This document shows positions 1-5,710 of a stretch of DNA of 6,370 nt, in pieces. The DNA is taken from NCBI GenBank assembly GCA_025458465.1, contig JALOSK010000114.1:1-6370 (forward strand). The letters are read 5' to 3'. The notes under the pieces were generated by a model. That model was not told the DNA's origin, searched no databases, and worked only from the letters and a program-made list of their open reading frames with translations. Source of the stretch: Sandarakinorhabdus sp. Its GTDB lineage: Bacteria > Pseudomonadota > Alphaproteobacteria > Sphingomonadales > Sphingomonadaceae. How positions within the stretch are numbered: the first letter of the stretch is position 1; each line of letters opens with the position of its first letter. Position numbers and translations under genes: made by a program.

Positions 1-2
1 CC

Positions 3-1580
3 ATGCGCACATTGCTTCTTGCCGCCCTGATCGCCGCCCCGGTTGCGGCGCAGCCGTTCGCCTTCTCCCCCGGCCGCATCGGTGCCGACATCAAGGCGCT
101 GGCCTCCGACGCCTTTGCCGGGCGCGGCCCCGGGGAGGTGGGAGAGGCGCAGACGCTGGCTTTCCTCAGCGCGCGTTTCGCCGCTGCCGGGCTGGAGCCG
201 GCCGGCGTGGATGGCAGCTGGCTGCAACCGGTGCCGCTGATCCGGCTGGAGCGCGCGCCCGGCGCCGCGCTGTCCGTCACGCTGAACGGCGCGGCGCTGC
301 CCGTGGCCCTGGGCCGCAACGCCACGCTGGCGCTGCGCCTGCCCGGCGACACGCGGCTGGCCGATGCGCCGATCGTCTTCGGCGGCTTTGGCGTCGTGGC
401 CAATGGCCATGATCCCTATCAGGGCGTCGATCTGGCCGGGAAGGTGGTGCTGATCCTTGCCGGCGATCCCGATGGCGAAGCCGGTGCCGATCTGGGCTTC
501 GAGGGCCGCCGCCTCGCCTATGCCGGGCGGGTGGGCATGAAGTTCGCGGCGGCCGCGCGCGCCGGTGCGGTGGGCGCCATCGTGCTGCACGAGGATTTTG
601 CCGCCAGTTACCCGATGGCACAGCTGCTGGGCACCGAAATGCTGCCGCAGATGGTGCCGGGCGGCACGCAGTTCGGCGGCAATTTCCGCTTTGCCAGCTG
701 GCTGGAAGGCCCGCTGGCCACGCGCCTGCTGGCGGCGGCCGGGCTGGATCTGGCTGCGGCCAAGGCCGCGGCGCGGCGCGCCGATTTCCGCGCCCGCCCG
801 CTGCCGGCCACCGCCAGCGCATCGGGCCGCCTGATCGCCACGCCGTTCACCAGTTACAACGTGATCGGCAAGTTGCCGGGCGCCAGCCGGGCGGATGAGG
901 CCGTGCTGTTCGGCGCGCACTGGGATGCCAACGGCGCCAGCAGCGCCGACGCCCGCGGTGACGCCATCCGCAATGGCGCCATCGACAACGCCACTGGCAC
1001 CGCCGAACTGATCGAGGTGGCGCGGGCCTTCGCCGCCGGCCCTCGGCCGGCGCGCACGCTGTTGTTCGCGGCCTGGACGGCAGAGGAAAAGGGCCTTCTG
1101 GGCGCCGAACATTATGCCGCCAACCCGCTGGTGCCGCTGGATCGCACCGTGGCGGTGATCAACCTTGATCCGCACGTGCAACTGCCGCGCACCCGCAACC
1201 TGGAAGTGATCGGGCAAGGCCGCACCACGCTGGAAAACGATCTTTCGGATGCGGCCAAAGCCATGGGCCTGGTGGTGGTGCCGGAACCCAATCCCGAAGC
1301 CGGCTGGTATTTCCGATCCGACCATTTTCCCTTTGCGCGTGCCGGCGTGCCGGCGCTGGCCTTCCGCGCCGGGCGCGATCTGGTGGCCGGCGGCACCGCG
1401 GCCGGCAGCGCGCTGATCGATGATTTCAACCAGCGCTGCTATCACCAGCCGTGCGATGCGGTGCAGGCCGGCTGGACCTTCGCGGCCAGCGCCCAGGAAG
1501 CCGAAGCGGCGTGGCGCGTGGGCCTTGCGGTTGCCAATCGCTGGCAGCGGCCCGGCTGGATTACCGCGCCGAAATTCTAG
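3..1580 (+). CDS. Secreted M28-family zinc aminopeptidase with PA-like domain
   Basis: A 525-residue exported metallopeptidase predicted to remove N-terminal residues from peptides in the periplasm or outside the cell. Residues 1-16 form a signal peptide (MR, then a Leu/Ala-rich core, VAA before Gln17). Residues ~115-275 look like a protease-associated (PA) insert, and ~285-515 are the M28 catalytic domain. The di-zinc site looks complete: His306 and Asp308 (GAHWD), Asp328 as bridging ligand (GAIDNATG), Glu361 as general base and Glu362 as ligand (TAEEKG), Asp389 (INLD) and His441 (RSDHFPF). The YHxPxD motif at 480-485 is also typical of the family. Cys479 and Cys484 flank that motif and could form a disulfide. 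The start fits because the signal peptide begins at once, but only two bases lie upstream, so neither ribosome-binding site nor promoter is visible. Substrate specificity cannot be read from the sequence. The downstream neighbour is convergent and 12 bp away, so the genes are not co-transcribed. Confidence 0.93.
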   Translation: MRTLLLAALIAAPVAAQPFAFSPGRIGADIKALASDAFAGRGPGEVGEAQTLAFLSARFAAAGLEPAGVDGSWLQPVPLIRLERAPGAALSVTLNGAALPVALGRNATLALRLPGDTRLADAPIVFGGFGVVANGHDPYQGVDLAGKVVLILAGDPDGEAGADLGFEGRRLAYAGRVGMKFAAAARAGAVGAIVLHEDFAASYPMAQLLGTEMLPQMVPGGTQFGGNFRFASWLEGPLATRLLAAAGLDLAAAKAAARRADFRARPLPATASASGRLIATPFTSYNVIGKLPGASRADEAVLFGAHWDANGASSADARGDAIRNGAIDNATGTAELIEVARAFAAGPRPARTLLFAAWTAEEKGLLGAEHYAANPLVPLDRTVAVINLDPHVQLPRTRNLEVIGQGRTTLENDLSDAAKAMGLVVVPEPNPEAGWYFRSDHFPFARAGVPALAFRAGRDLVAGGTAAGSALIDDFNQRCYHQPCDAVQAGWTFAASAQEAEAAWRVGLAVANRWQRPGWITAPKF

Positions 1581-1592
1581 GGGCGGAACGGT

Positions 1593-2486
1593 TCAGGCGC
1601 GCGATGGCAGGCGGGCAATCACCAGCGCCGCCACCACCAGCGCAGCGCCGGCCAGTTCCCATGGCCCCGGCACCTCGCCAAAGCGCAGCGCGCCGATGGT
1701 GGCGCTGATCATCGGCTGCACCAGCAACGCAAGGCCCACCACCAACGGCGAAAGATGGCGCACGGCATAGACCACAAGGCCCTGCCCGATCACCTGGCTG
1801 CCGATGGCGAGCGCGATGATCGGCGTCCAGTTCCGCGGCCAGAACGCGCCTTCCAGCAGGGCCAGCGGCGCCAGCGCAGCACCGGCGGCCAGCGTGGCCA
1901 GCGCCAGCGCCGGCAGGGCTTCCAGCTGCCCGCGCGCCTTCTCGATGCCCACCAGATAGGCCGTGTAGAACAGCGCGGCGCCCAGGCAGAGCAGATCGCC
2001 CAGCAGGTGCCGTGCCGAAAGATCGGCGCTGCGCCCGACCAGCAAGGCCACGCCGCAGGCTGCCGCCGCCAGCGCCGCCCACTGCAGGCGCGTTGGCCGG
2101 TGGCCCAGTGCGACAAGGGCATAGAGCGGCAGCAGGAAGGTCGCCGCATTGGCCAGCAGCGTCGCGTTGGCCAGCGTGGTGCGAACGATGCCCAGGTGCC
2201 AGAAGCCCAGATCGATCCCCAGCGCCACCCCGGCCAGCAGCGCCACCACCAGGCTGCGGCGGGGGACGGCAAGCGCGCCGCTGCCGCCCACCATGCGCGC
2301 CAGCAGGAACAGGAAGGGCACGGCAATCAGTTGCCGCCAGAAGGCCGAAGCCAGCGGGCCAACATCGGCCAGCCGCACCAGCCACGGCCCGAAGGCCAGA
2401 CAGATGGAGCCCGTGATCATCGCCGGGAACGCCCAGCGCGCTGGCGGCGGGCCGGATGGACGGCGCGTGGAAGCGGGCGTTGTCAT
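1593..2486 (-). CDS. EamA-domain DMT-family transporter (probable exporter)
   Basis: A 297-residue inner-membrane protein of the drug/metabolite transporter superfamily, made almost wholly of hydrophobic helices. Two tandem EamA repeats of about five helices each occupy residues ~22-150 and ~163-290, the usual ten-helix inverted layout for the family. Family-like stretches include FWRQL (49-53), the ANATLLANAATF region (106-117) near the end of the first repeat, and LLVQPMISATIGALRFGE (254-271) in the second. Length is normal (about 280-310). The short Pro/Arg-rich N-terminus (1-19) would be cytoplasmic. The ATG at 2486 gives a full first helix, although no good Shine-Dalgarno precedes it; Met23 is an alternative start but would clip the first helix. 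The substrate is not predictable: members export amino acids, metabolites or drugs. It is divergent from the DUF389 gene and convergent with the peptidase, so it is probably a single-gene transcript. Confidence 0.9.
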   Translation of the reverse strand: MTTPASTRRPSGPPPARWAFPAMITGSICLAFGPWLVRLADVGPLASAFWRQLIAVPFLFLLARMVGGSGALAVPRRSLVVALLAGVALGIDLGFWHLGIVRTTLANATLLANAATFLLPLYALVALGHRPTRLQWAALAAAACGVALLVGRSADLSARHLLGDLLCLGAALFYTAYLVGIEKARGQLEALPALALATLAAGAALAPLALLEGAFWPRNWTPIIALAIGSQVIGQGLVVYAVRHLSPLVVGLALLVQPMISATIGALRFGEVPGPWELAGAALVVAALVIARLPSRA

Positions 2487-2565
2487 CGCCGGCGGGCTTG
2501 CGAGGGTTTGCGCCGGGACGCAAGAGGGGCTTTGCGGAAGCGCCGGCAGGGTTTACCCATTTGCC
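2487..2565. promoter_or_regulatory. Divergent intergenic region with TTGCG repeats
   Basis: This 79-bp spacer must hold the promoters of both the DMT transporter (leftward) and the DUF389 gene (rightward), unless either is transcribed from further away. I could not assign a convincing -35/-10 pair on either strand. It does contain an imperfectly spaced set of the same word: TTGCG at 2498-2502, 2508-2512 and 2532-2536, and its reverse complement CGCAA at 2519-2523. CTTGCG (2497-2502) and CGCAAG (2519-2524) form a 6-bp inverted repeat with a 16-bp gap. This could be a regulator site, or chance in GC-rich DNA. The role as a promoter region is inferred from gene orientation only. Confidence 0.4.
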
Positions 2566-4035
2566 ATGGCCCAAACGACCGTCCTGCCCTTCAGCCCGAT
2601 GAACCTGGTCAACGGCACGTGGCTGGCCAGCCTGCGCGCGCAGATCGATCATGCCGCCATCCTGAGCCAGGTGGAAGAGGAAGCGGACTGGAACGGGCGC
2701 TATCTGTTCATGGTGGTCGTGTCGGCCGGGATCGCCATGCTGGGGTTGCTGCTGTCCTCGCCGGCGGTGGTGATCGGGGCAATGCTGCTGTCACCGCTGA
2801 TGGGGCCGATCCTGGGCCTCGGCTTTGGTCTGGCGGTGTTCGATCTGGCTTCCATGCGCCGATCCCTGAGCTCGCTGGCGCTTGGCATTGCGGTGGCGGT
2901 GGGCTTTGCGATCATCCTGTCGCTGCTCTCCCCCCTGCAGGTGGTGACGGACGAGATCGCTGCCCGCACCCGGCCCAACCTGTTCGATCTGGTGGTGGCG
3001 CTGCTGTCGGGCATGGCCGGCACCTTTGCCACCTTGCGCAGCAAGCAGGGCGCCATCGTCGGCGTGGCCATCGCCACGGCGGTGATGCCGCCATTGGCCA
3101 CGGTGGGCTTTGGCATCGCCACGTGGAATGGCGCGGTGGCGGGCGGGGCGGCTTTCCTGTTCTTCACCAACCTGATGGCGATCGCGCTGGCTTCGGCGGC
3201 GATGGCGCGATTCTATGGCTTTGGCGCCAGCCTGTCGCCACGGCAGGGGGCCGTGCAGGGCACGCTGATTCTGGTCACACTGGTGGCGCTGGCCATCCCG
3301 CTGGGCCTCGCCTTGCGGCAGATCGCCTGGGAATCGCTGGCGCAGCGCCGCATCCGCGAAACACTGGTGAACGCCTTTCCGCGCCCCGCCCGGCTGGGCG
3401 ACGTGGAACTGGCACTGAACGCTGATCCCGTGGTGGTGAACGCCATCATCTTCACGCCGCGCCCGCAACGCAGCGCCGAAGCGCTTCTGGAGGCCAGATT
3501 GTCGGGCGCGCTGGGCCAGCCGGTGTCGCTGACGCTGGAACAGGTGCCGCTGGGCGGTATCGAGGCGCCGGCCGTGGCCAGCCAGCCAACGGCCCGCCCA
3601 GGTGCCGAACTGACGGAGCGGCTGGCGCTGGTGGCGGGGGTGCCGCCCGAATCCATCCTGCTGGACCGTCAGGCGCGGCTGGCACGGGTGGTCGCGGCGC
3701 CGCTGCCCGGCGCCGGTCTGGCCAGCTATCGCGCGCTTGAAGCCCGCGTGGCCCGAACCGCGCCCGGTTGGCGGCTGCTGCTGGTACCGCCAGCGGTGGC
3801 GCCGGATGCCGACGATCCGGAAACGCTGGCCTGGGCGGCCGCCCGGCTTGATCTGGCGGTGGTGGTGGGCGGCGACGGCGATGCGCTCGCGGCCGATCTC
3901 ACCCGGCGCGGCGTGCAGGTTGAACGTGAACCGGCGCGCGAAAGAGGACGGGGTCCGGTCACGGTGCGCTGGGTGGTGCCGGCGCCTGAAGAAGGCCCGC
4001 AATCGACGGCGCCAGAGCCCGGGAATCCGGCCTGA
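2566..4035 (+). CDS. DUF389-domain membrane protein with extended C-terminal region
   Basis: A 489-residue integral membrane protein of unknown function. The N-terminal half carries about seven hydrophobic segments (roughly 47-65, 66-92, 104-124, 139-158, 161-187, 190-215, 230-250). It has the features I associate with DUF389: a long SSPAVVIGAMLLSPLMGPI stretch (64-82), an LSGMAGTFAT segment (147-156) and ATAVMPPLATVGFG (170-183). Gly, Ser and Pro in these helices suggest a transport or channel-like role, but no function is established. The C-terminal half (~260-489) is soluble. It reads as two or three alpha/beta units with a repeated E-A-L/R-L-E-A-R-hydrophobic pattern (see findings), ending in a Pro/Glu-rich tail. 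The ATG at 2566 is chosen because the upstream frame runs antisense through the DMT gene; Met12 (2599) is an alternative. The Shine-Dalgarno is poor (CAGGG about 14 bp upstream). A terminator follows about 100 bp after the stop. Confidence 0.85.
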   Translation: MAQTTVLPFSPMNLVNGTWLASLRAQIDHAAILSQVEEEADWNGRYLFMVVVSAGIAMLGLLLSSPAVVIGAMLLSPLMGPILGLGFGLAVFDLASMRRSLSSLALGIAVAVGFAIILSLLSPLQVVTDEIAARTRPNLFDLVVALLSGMAGTFATLRSKQGAIVGVAIATAVMPPLATVGFGIATWNGAVAGGAAFLFFTNLMAIALASAAMARFYGFGASLSPRQGAVQGTLILVTLVALAIPLGLALRQIAWESLAQRRIRETLVNAFPRPARLGDVELALNADPVVVNAIIFTPRPQRSAEALLEARLSGALGQPVSLTLEQVPLGGIEAPAVASQPTARPGAELTERLALVAGVPPESILLDRQARLARVVAAPLPGAGLASYRALEARVARTAPGWRLLLVPPAVAPDADDPETLAWAAARLDLAVVVGGDGDALAADLTRRGVQVEREPARERGRGPVTVRWVVPAPEEGPQSTAPEPGNPA

Positions 4036-4136
4036 TCCGGCCCTTGTGTCGGAATTCTACAATCGTTGGTGCAAAGCAAAGGCTAGAAGAAACCTGCGAC
4101 CCAAGGGGTGCCGGTGTTTGGCATTCCTGCACTCAA

Positions 4137-4173
4137 CGGCCCGGACAGCGTATGTTGTCCGGGCCGCTTTTTT
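4137..4173 (+). terminator. Strong intrinsic (Rho-independent) terminator
   Basis: A perfect 11-bp stem pairs CGGCCCGGACA (4137-4147) with TGTCCGGGCCG (4156-4166). It can extend by a G-U and a C-G pair around a four-base GUAU loop (4150-4153). One C and then six T residues (4168-4173) follow. The T tract lies only on the plus-strand 3' side, so it terminates rightward transcription, that is the DUF389 transcript, and insulates the AraC-type gene. Confidence 0.93.
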
Positions 4174-4271
4174 CGAATCGCTTTGCAATCGGGTCGGTAT
4201 CTGTCATCACTTCCCGCCATTGGCAGCGGGCTTTTCCGGGGGGAGCAGCACGCCGCATGACCGGCCGCGGG

Positions 4272-4279
4272 GGAGGAGG
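4272..4279 (+). promoter_or_regulatory. Ribosome-binding site of the AraC-type gene
   Basis: GGAGGAGG at 4272-4279 ends six bases before the ATG at 4286. It is the best Shine-Dalgarno in the window. It fixes the start of the regulator, whose reading frame stays open upstream for more than 500 bp through the DUF389 gene. Confidence 0.85.
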
Positions 4280-4285
4280 CAGGGC

Positions 4286-5134
4286 ATGATATCAATTCAT
4301 TATTTCGAGCCTTCGCCGGCGCTGCGGCAACACGTGTCCTCGCTTTACTGGTTTGAAACCCAGATGCCGGGCTTCGCCGATCTGATGCGGGCCGAACTGG
4401 GCCAGATCCGCCTGCTGGTGGATGGCGTCGGCCGCACGCGTTACGGTGAAAGCAACGCGCGGGCCAACAGCGGTGCCACCCTGCAGGGGCCAACCACCGC
4501 GCCCACCCACTATACCGCAAGTGACCGGCTGCGCCTGTTCGGCATCGGCCTGTTGCCGCTGGGCTGGGCAGAACTGATCGGCGTGCCGGCCCACGAACTG
4601 GCCAACGATGCGGTCGATCTGGACAGCGTGATGCCGCCGGCCATTGTCGCGCGGCTTATGGACCAGCTGGCCAGCGCGCCCGACAACGCCAGCCGCTGCC
4701 GCGTGGTGTGCGAGTTCCTGCATGCCCGGCTGGAAGCCAATCGCCACCCGGCCTGCTGGTTCACCCGCCTGGCCGACGATTGGTTGACTGCCAGCCCCAA
4801 TCCCAGCGTGGACAGGCTGGTTGCCGATTCCGGCATGTCGGCGCGGTCGGTGGAGCGGCTGTCCGACCGGCTCTATGGTGCCTCGCCCAAGATGCTGGCG
4901 CGGAAATACCGGGCGCTGGGGGCTGCCGTGCGGCTGGGCATGGGCCAGGCCAGCAACTGGCAGGATGCGGCGGGCGACGCCTTTTATGATCAGGCGCATT
5001 TCATCCGCGAATTCAGGGCATTCACCGGGCTGACGCCGGCCCGGTTCCAGGCCCAGATCACGCCGCTCACCCAGATCACCATGACAAAACGGCGCCAACT
5101 GCCCGGCCTGCCCAGCCTGGTGCGAATCGCCTGA
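4286..5134 (+). CDS. AraC-family regulator with N-terminal DUF6597-like domain
   Basis: A 282-residue cytoplasmic DNA-binding regulator. Residues ~5-115 match the style of the DUF6597 domain: FEPSPALRQHVSSLYWFE near the start, a LQGPTTAPTHY segment (67-76) and RLRLFGIGLLPLGW (81-94). This domain is thought to be the sensory part of this subfamily, with unknown ligands. The C-terminal ~115 residues hold the two AraC helix-turn-helix units: first about 173-198 (VADSGMSARSVERL), second about 225-255 (AFYDQAHFIREFRAFTGLTPARF), with the conserved DQ-HF-REF and G-TP signature. A basic tail follows (KRR at 268-270). The ATG at 4286 has an excellent ribosome-binding site; open frame upstream overlaps the DUF389 gene and is not coding. 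It stands alone: a terminator separates it from the gene before, and the suf promoter follows on the same strand. Its target is unknown, and nothing here ties it to iron-sulfur metabolism. Confidence 0.88.
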   Translation: MISIHYFEPSPALRQHVSSLYWFETQMPGFADLMRAELGQIRLLVDGVGRTRYGESNARANSGATLQGPTTAPTHYTASDRLRLFGIGLLPLGWAELIGVPAHELANDAVDLDSVMPPAIVARLMDQLASAPDNASRCRVVCEFLHARLEANRHPACWFTRLADDWLTASPNPSVDRLVADSGMSARSVERLSDRLYGASPKMLARKYRALGAAVRLGMGQASNWQDAAGDAFYDQAHFIREFRAFTGLTPARFQAQITPLTQITMTKRRQLPGLPSLVRIA

Positions 5135-5164
5135 CACCATGCGCCGGCCGGCAGGGCAGCGACC

Positions 5165-5193
5165 TTGACATCCGCAGGCCCCCACCGCATAAG
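5165..5193 (+). promoter_or_regulatory. Probable sigma70-type promoter of the suf operon
   Basis: A perfect -35 hexamer TTGACA (5165-5170) is followed by a 17-bp spacer and CATAAG (5188-5193), which matches four of six positions of TATAAT. Transcription would begin near 5200 and give a leader of about 38 nt before the GTG start at 5238. It is the best promoter-like sequence I see in the window, and it lies exactly where the suf operon needs one. Confidence 0.65.
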
Positions 5194-5213
5194 TTGACCA
5201 GATTTGTCCACTT
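5191..5213 (+). promoter_or_regulatory. Candidate Rrf2/IscR-type operator
   Basis: An inverted repeat of AAGTTGAC (5191-5198) and GTCCACTT (5206-5213) is separated by 7 bp and matches at seven of eight positions. The TTGAC...GTC core, with a short AT-rich centre, resembles the IscR type-1 (Fe-S-bound) recognition pattern known from enterobacteria. It overlaps the last bases of the predicted -10 and the expected start point, a geometry suited to repression. The next gene encodes a regulator of the right family, so autoregulation is the simplest reading. Binding itself is inferred. Confidence 0.6.
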
Positions 5214-5237
5214 TGCGGAAAACAGGCTGAACCCTCG

Positions 5238-5690
5238 GTGATTCGTCTCACCAATCTTGCCGATTATGCCGTCGTCGTAATGGCGGCCGCGGCGCGTGCG
5301 CCCGACGTGAAGCTTTCGGCGGCGCGCGTGGCGGAGATGACGGGGATTCCGGCGCCCACCGTGGCCAAGCTGATGGGCACATTGGCCCGCGGCGGCCTGC
5401 TCTCGGCATCGCGTGGCGTGTCGGGCGGCTTCACCCTGGCGCGTGCGCCGGCAGAGATCAGCGTGGCGCAAGTGGTGGAAGCGGTGGACGGTCCGATTGC
5501 GCTGACCAGTTGCGCCGGCAACGACGTGACTGATTGCGCGATGGAAGGCCATTGCGCCATCCGGGGGCATTGGCCCCCGATCAACCAGGCCGTACGCGGG
5601 GCGCTTGCTGCCGTGTCGATGGCCGATCTGGTGCGGCCGGCGGCAGCGGTGGCACCATGTTCAGCGCCGATGTCGGCGCTGGCCGACTGA
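5238..5690 (+). CDS. Rrf2-family SUF-system Fe-S cluster assembly regulator
   Basis: A 150-residue winged-helix transcription factor of the Rrf2 family, which includes IscR. It is expected to bind an iron-sulfur cluster and adjust suf expression to cluster supply. The N-terminus [15 protein letters not shown] and the [25 protein letters not shown] helix-turn-helix (31-55) are typical, as is the wing [15 protein letters not shown] (57-71). Three cysteines, Cys92, Cys100 and Cys106 (C-x7-C-x5-C), are the likely cluster ligands; His105 and His111 lie near. A fourth cysteine (Cys141) is in a variable tail. The GTG at 5238 is chosen because it places the family's conserved N-terminus at residue 1; the Shine-Dalgarno is weak (AGG about 11 bp upstream). 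It is the first gene of the suf operon, 20 bp before sufB, with a probable operator for itself in its promoter. Placement with the SUF-specific regulators rather than IscR proper rests on the sufB neighbour. Confidence 0.92.
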   Translation: MIRLTNLADYAVVVMAAAARAPDVKLSAARVAEMTGIPAPTVAKLMGTLARGGLLSASRGVSGGFTLARAPAEISVAQVVEAVDGPIALTSCAGNDVTDCAMEGHCAIRGHWPPINQAVRGALAAVSMADLVRPAAAVAPCSAPMSALAD

Positions 5691-5698
5691 ACGAACTG

Positions 5699-5705
5699 AA
5701 AGAGA
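5699..5705 (+). promoter_or_regulatory. Ribosome-binding site of sufB
   Basis: AAAGAGA (5699-5705) ends five bases before the ATG at 5711. It supports that start, which adds about 40 residues ahead of the conserved SufB core. Confidence 0.6.
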
Positions 5706-5710
5706 TTCGA

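Larger units (their letters stand above)
4036..4285. other. Gene-free spacer between DUF389 gene and AraC regulator
   Basis: This 250-bp stretch has no credible coding sequence. A reading frame at 4044-4289 (81 codons) has an odd composition (Cys/Trp/Arg-rich, Gly-run C-terminus) and runs straight across the terminator, so I do not call it. The left part (4036-4136) would be the 3' untranslated region of the DUF389 transcript. It contains a small TGCC/GGCA hairpin (4109-4112 with 4120-4123). The strong terminator lies at 4137-4173. The right part (4174-4285) should contain the AraC-gene promoter, but no good sigma70 pair is evident. A weak CCCGC/GCGGG stem at 4213-4230 is followed by CTTTT. 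Confidence 0.6.

Noticed and set aside
2149..2565. In-frame open extension upstream of the DUF389 gene
   Set aside because: It runs antisense through the DMT gene, is Arg/Ser/Pro-rich and has no DUF389-like content. The family-like protein starts with the Met at 2566 or 2599.
1561..2652. A 363-codon minus-strand reading frame covering the DMT gene in another frame
   Set aside because: Composition is Gly/Ala/Arg/Pro-rich with no hydrophobic periodicity or family motif. The other minus-strand frame (1593-2486) gives a clear EamA transporter, so this is a high-GC shadow.
2791..4002. A 403-codon minus-strand frame opposite the DUF389 gene
   Set aside because: It is His/Gln/Arg/Gly-rich with no recognisable domain. 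The plus strand encodes a membrane protein with clear hydrophobic helices, so this is a shadow.
4044..4063. TTGTGT plus TACAAT as a promoter after the DUF389 stop
   Set aside because: The two hexamers are only 8 bp apart, far short of the 16-18 bp needed, and no other -35 stands at the right distance from TACAAT.
4213..4235. Second terminator-like element (CCCGC/GCGGG stem then CTTTT)
   Set aside because: The stem is only 5 bp, with a mismatched interior and a short T run. It follows an already strong terminator with no gene between.
3737..4285. Open frame upstream of the AraC-type gene, making a 465-residue protein
   Set aside because: It overlaps DUF389 coding sequence and crosses the strong terminator. 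An excellent ribosome-binding site marks the ATG at 4286, where the family's N-terminus begins.
4044..4289. Possible 81-residue small protein
   Set aside because: It crosses the terminator stem and T tract, has no ribosome-binding site I can see, and has a composition unlike the real genes here.
5140..5160. GCCGGCCGGC palindrome after the AraC-type gene as a terminator
   Set aside because: There is no T tract and no clear loop. Such palindromes are common by chance in DNA this GC-rich.
4292..5254. A 320-codon minus-strand frame opposite the AraC-type gene
   Set aside because: It is Gly/Gln/His/Arg-rich without motifs, and it runs through the suf promoter and operator. The plus-strand gene has clear helix-turn-helix signatures.
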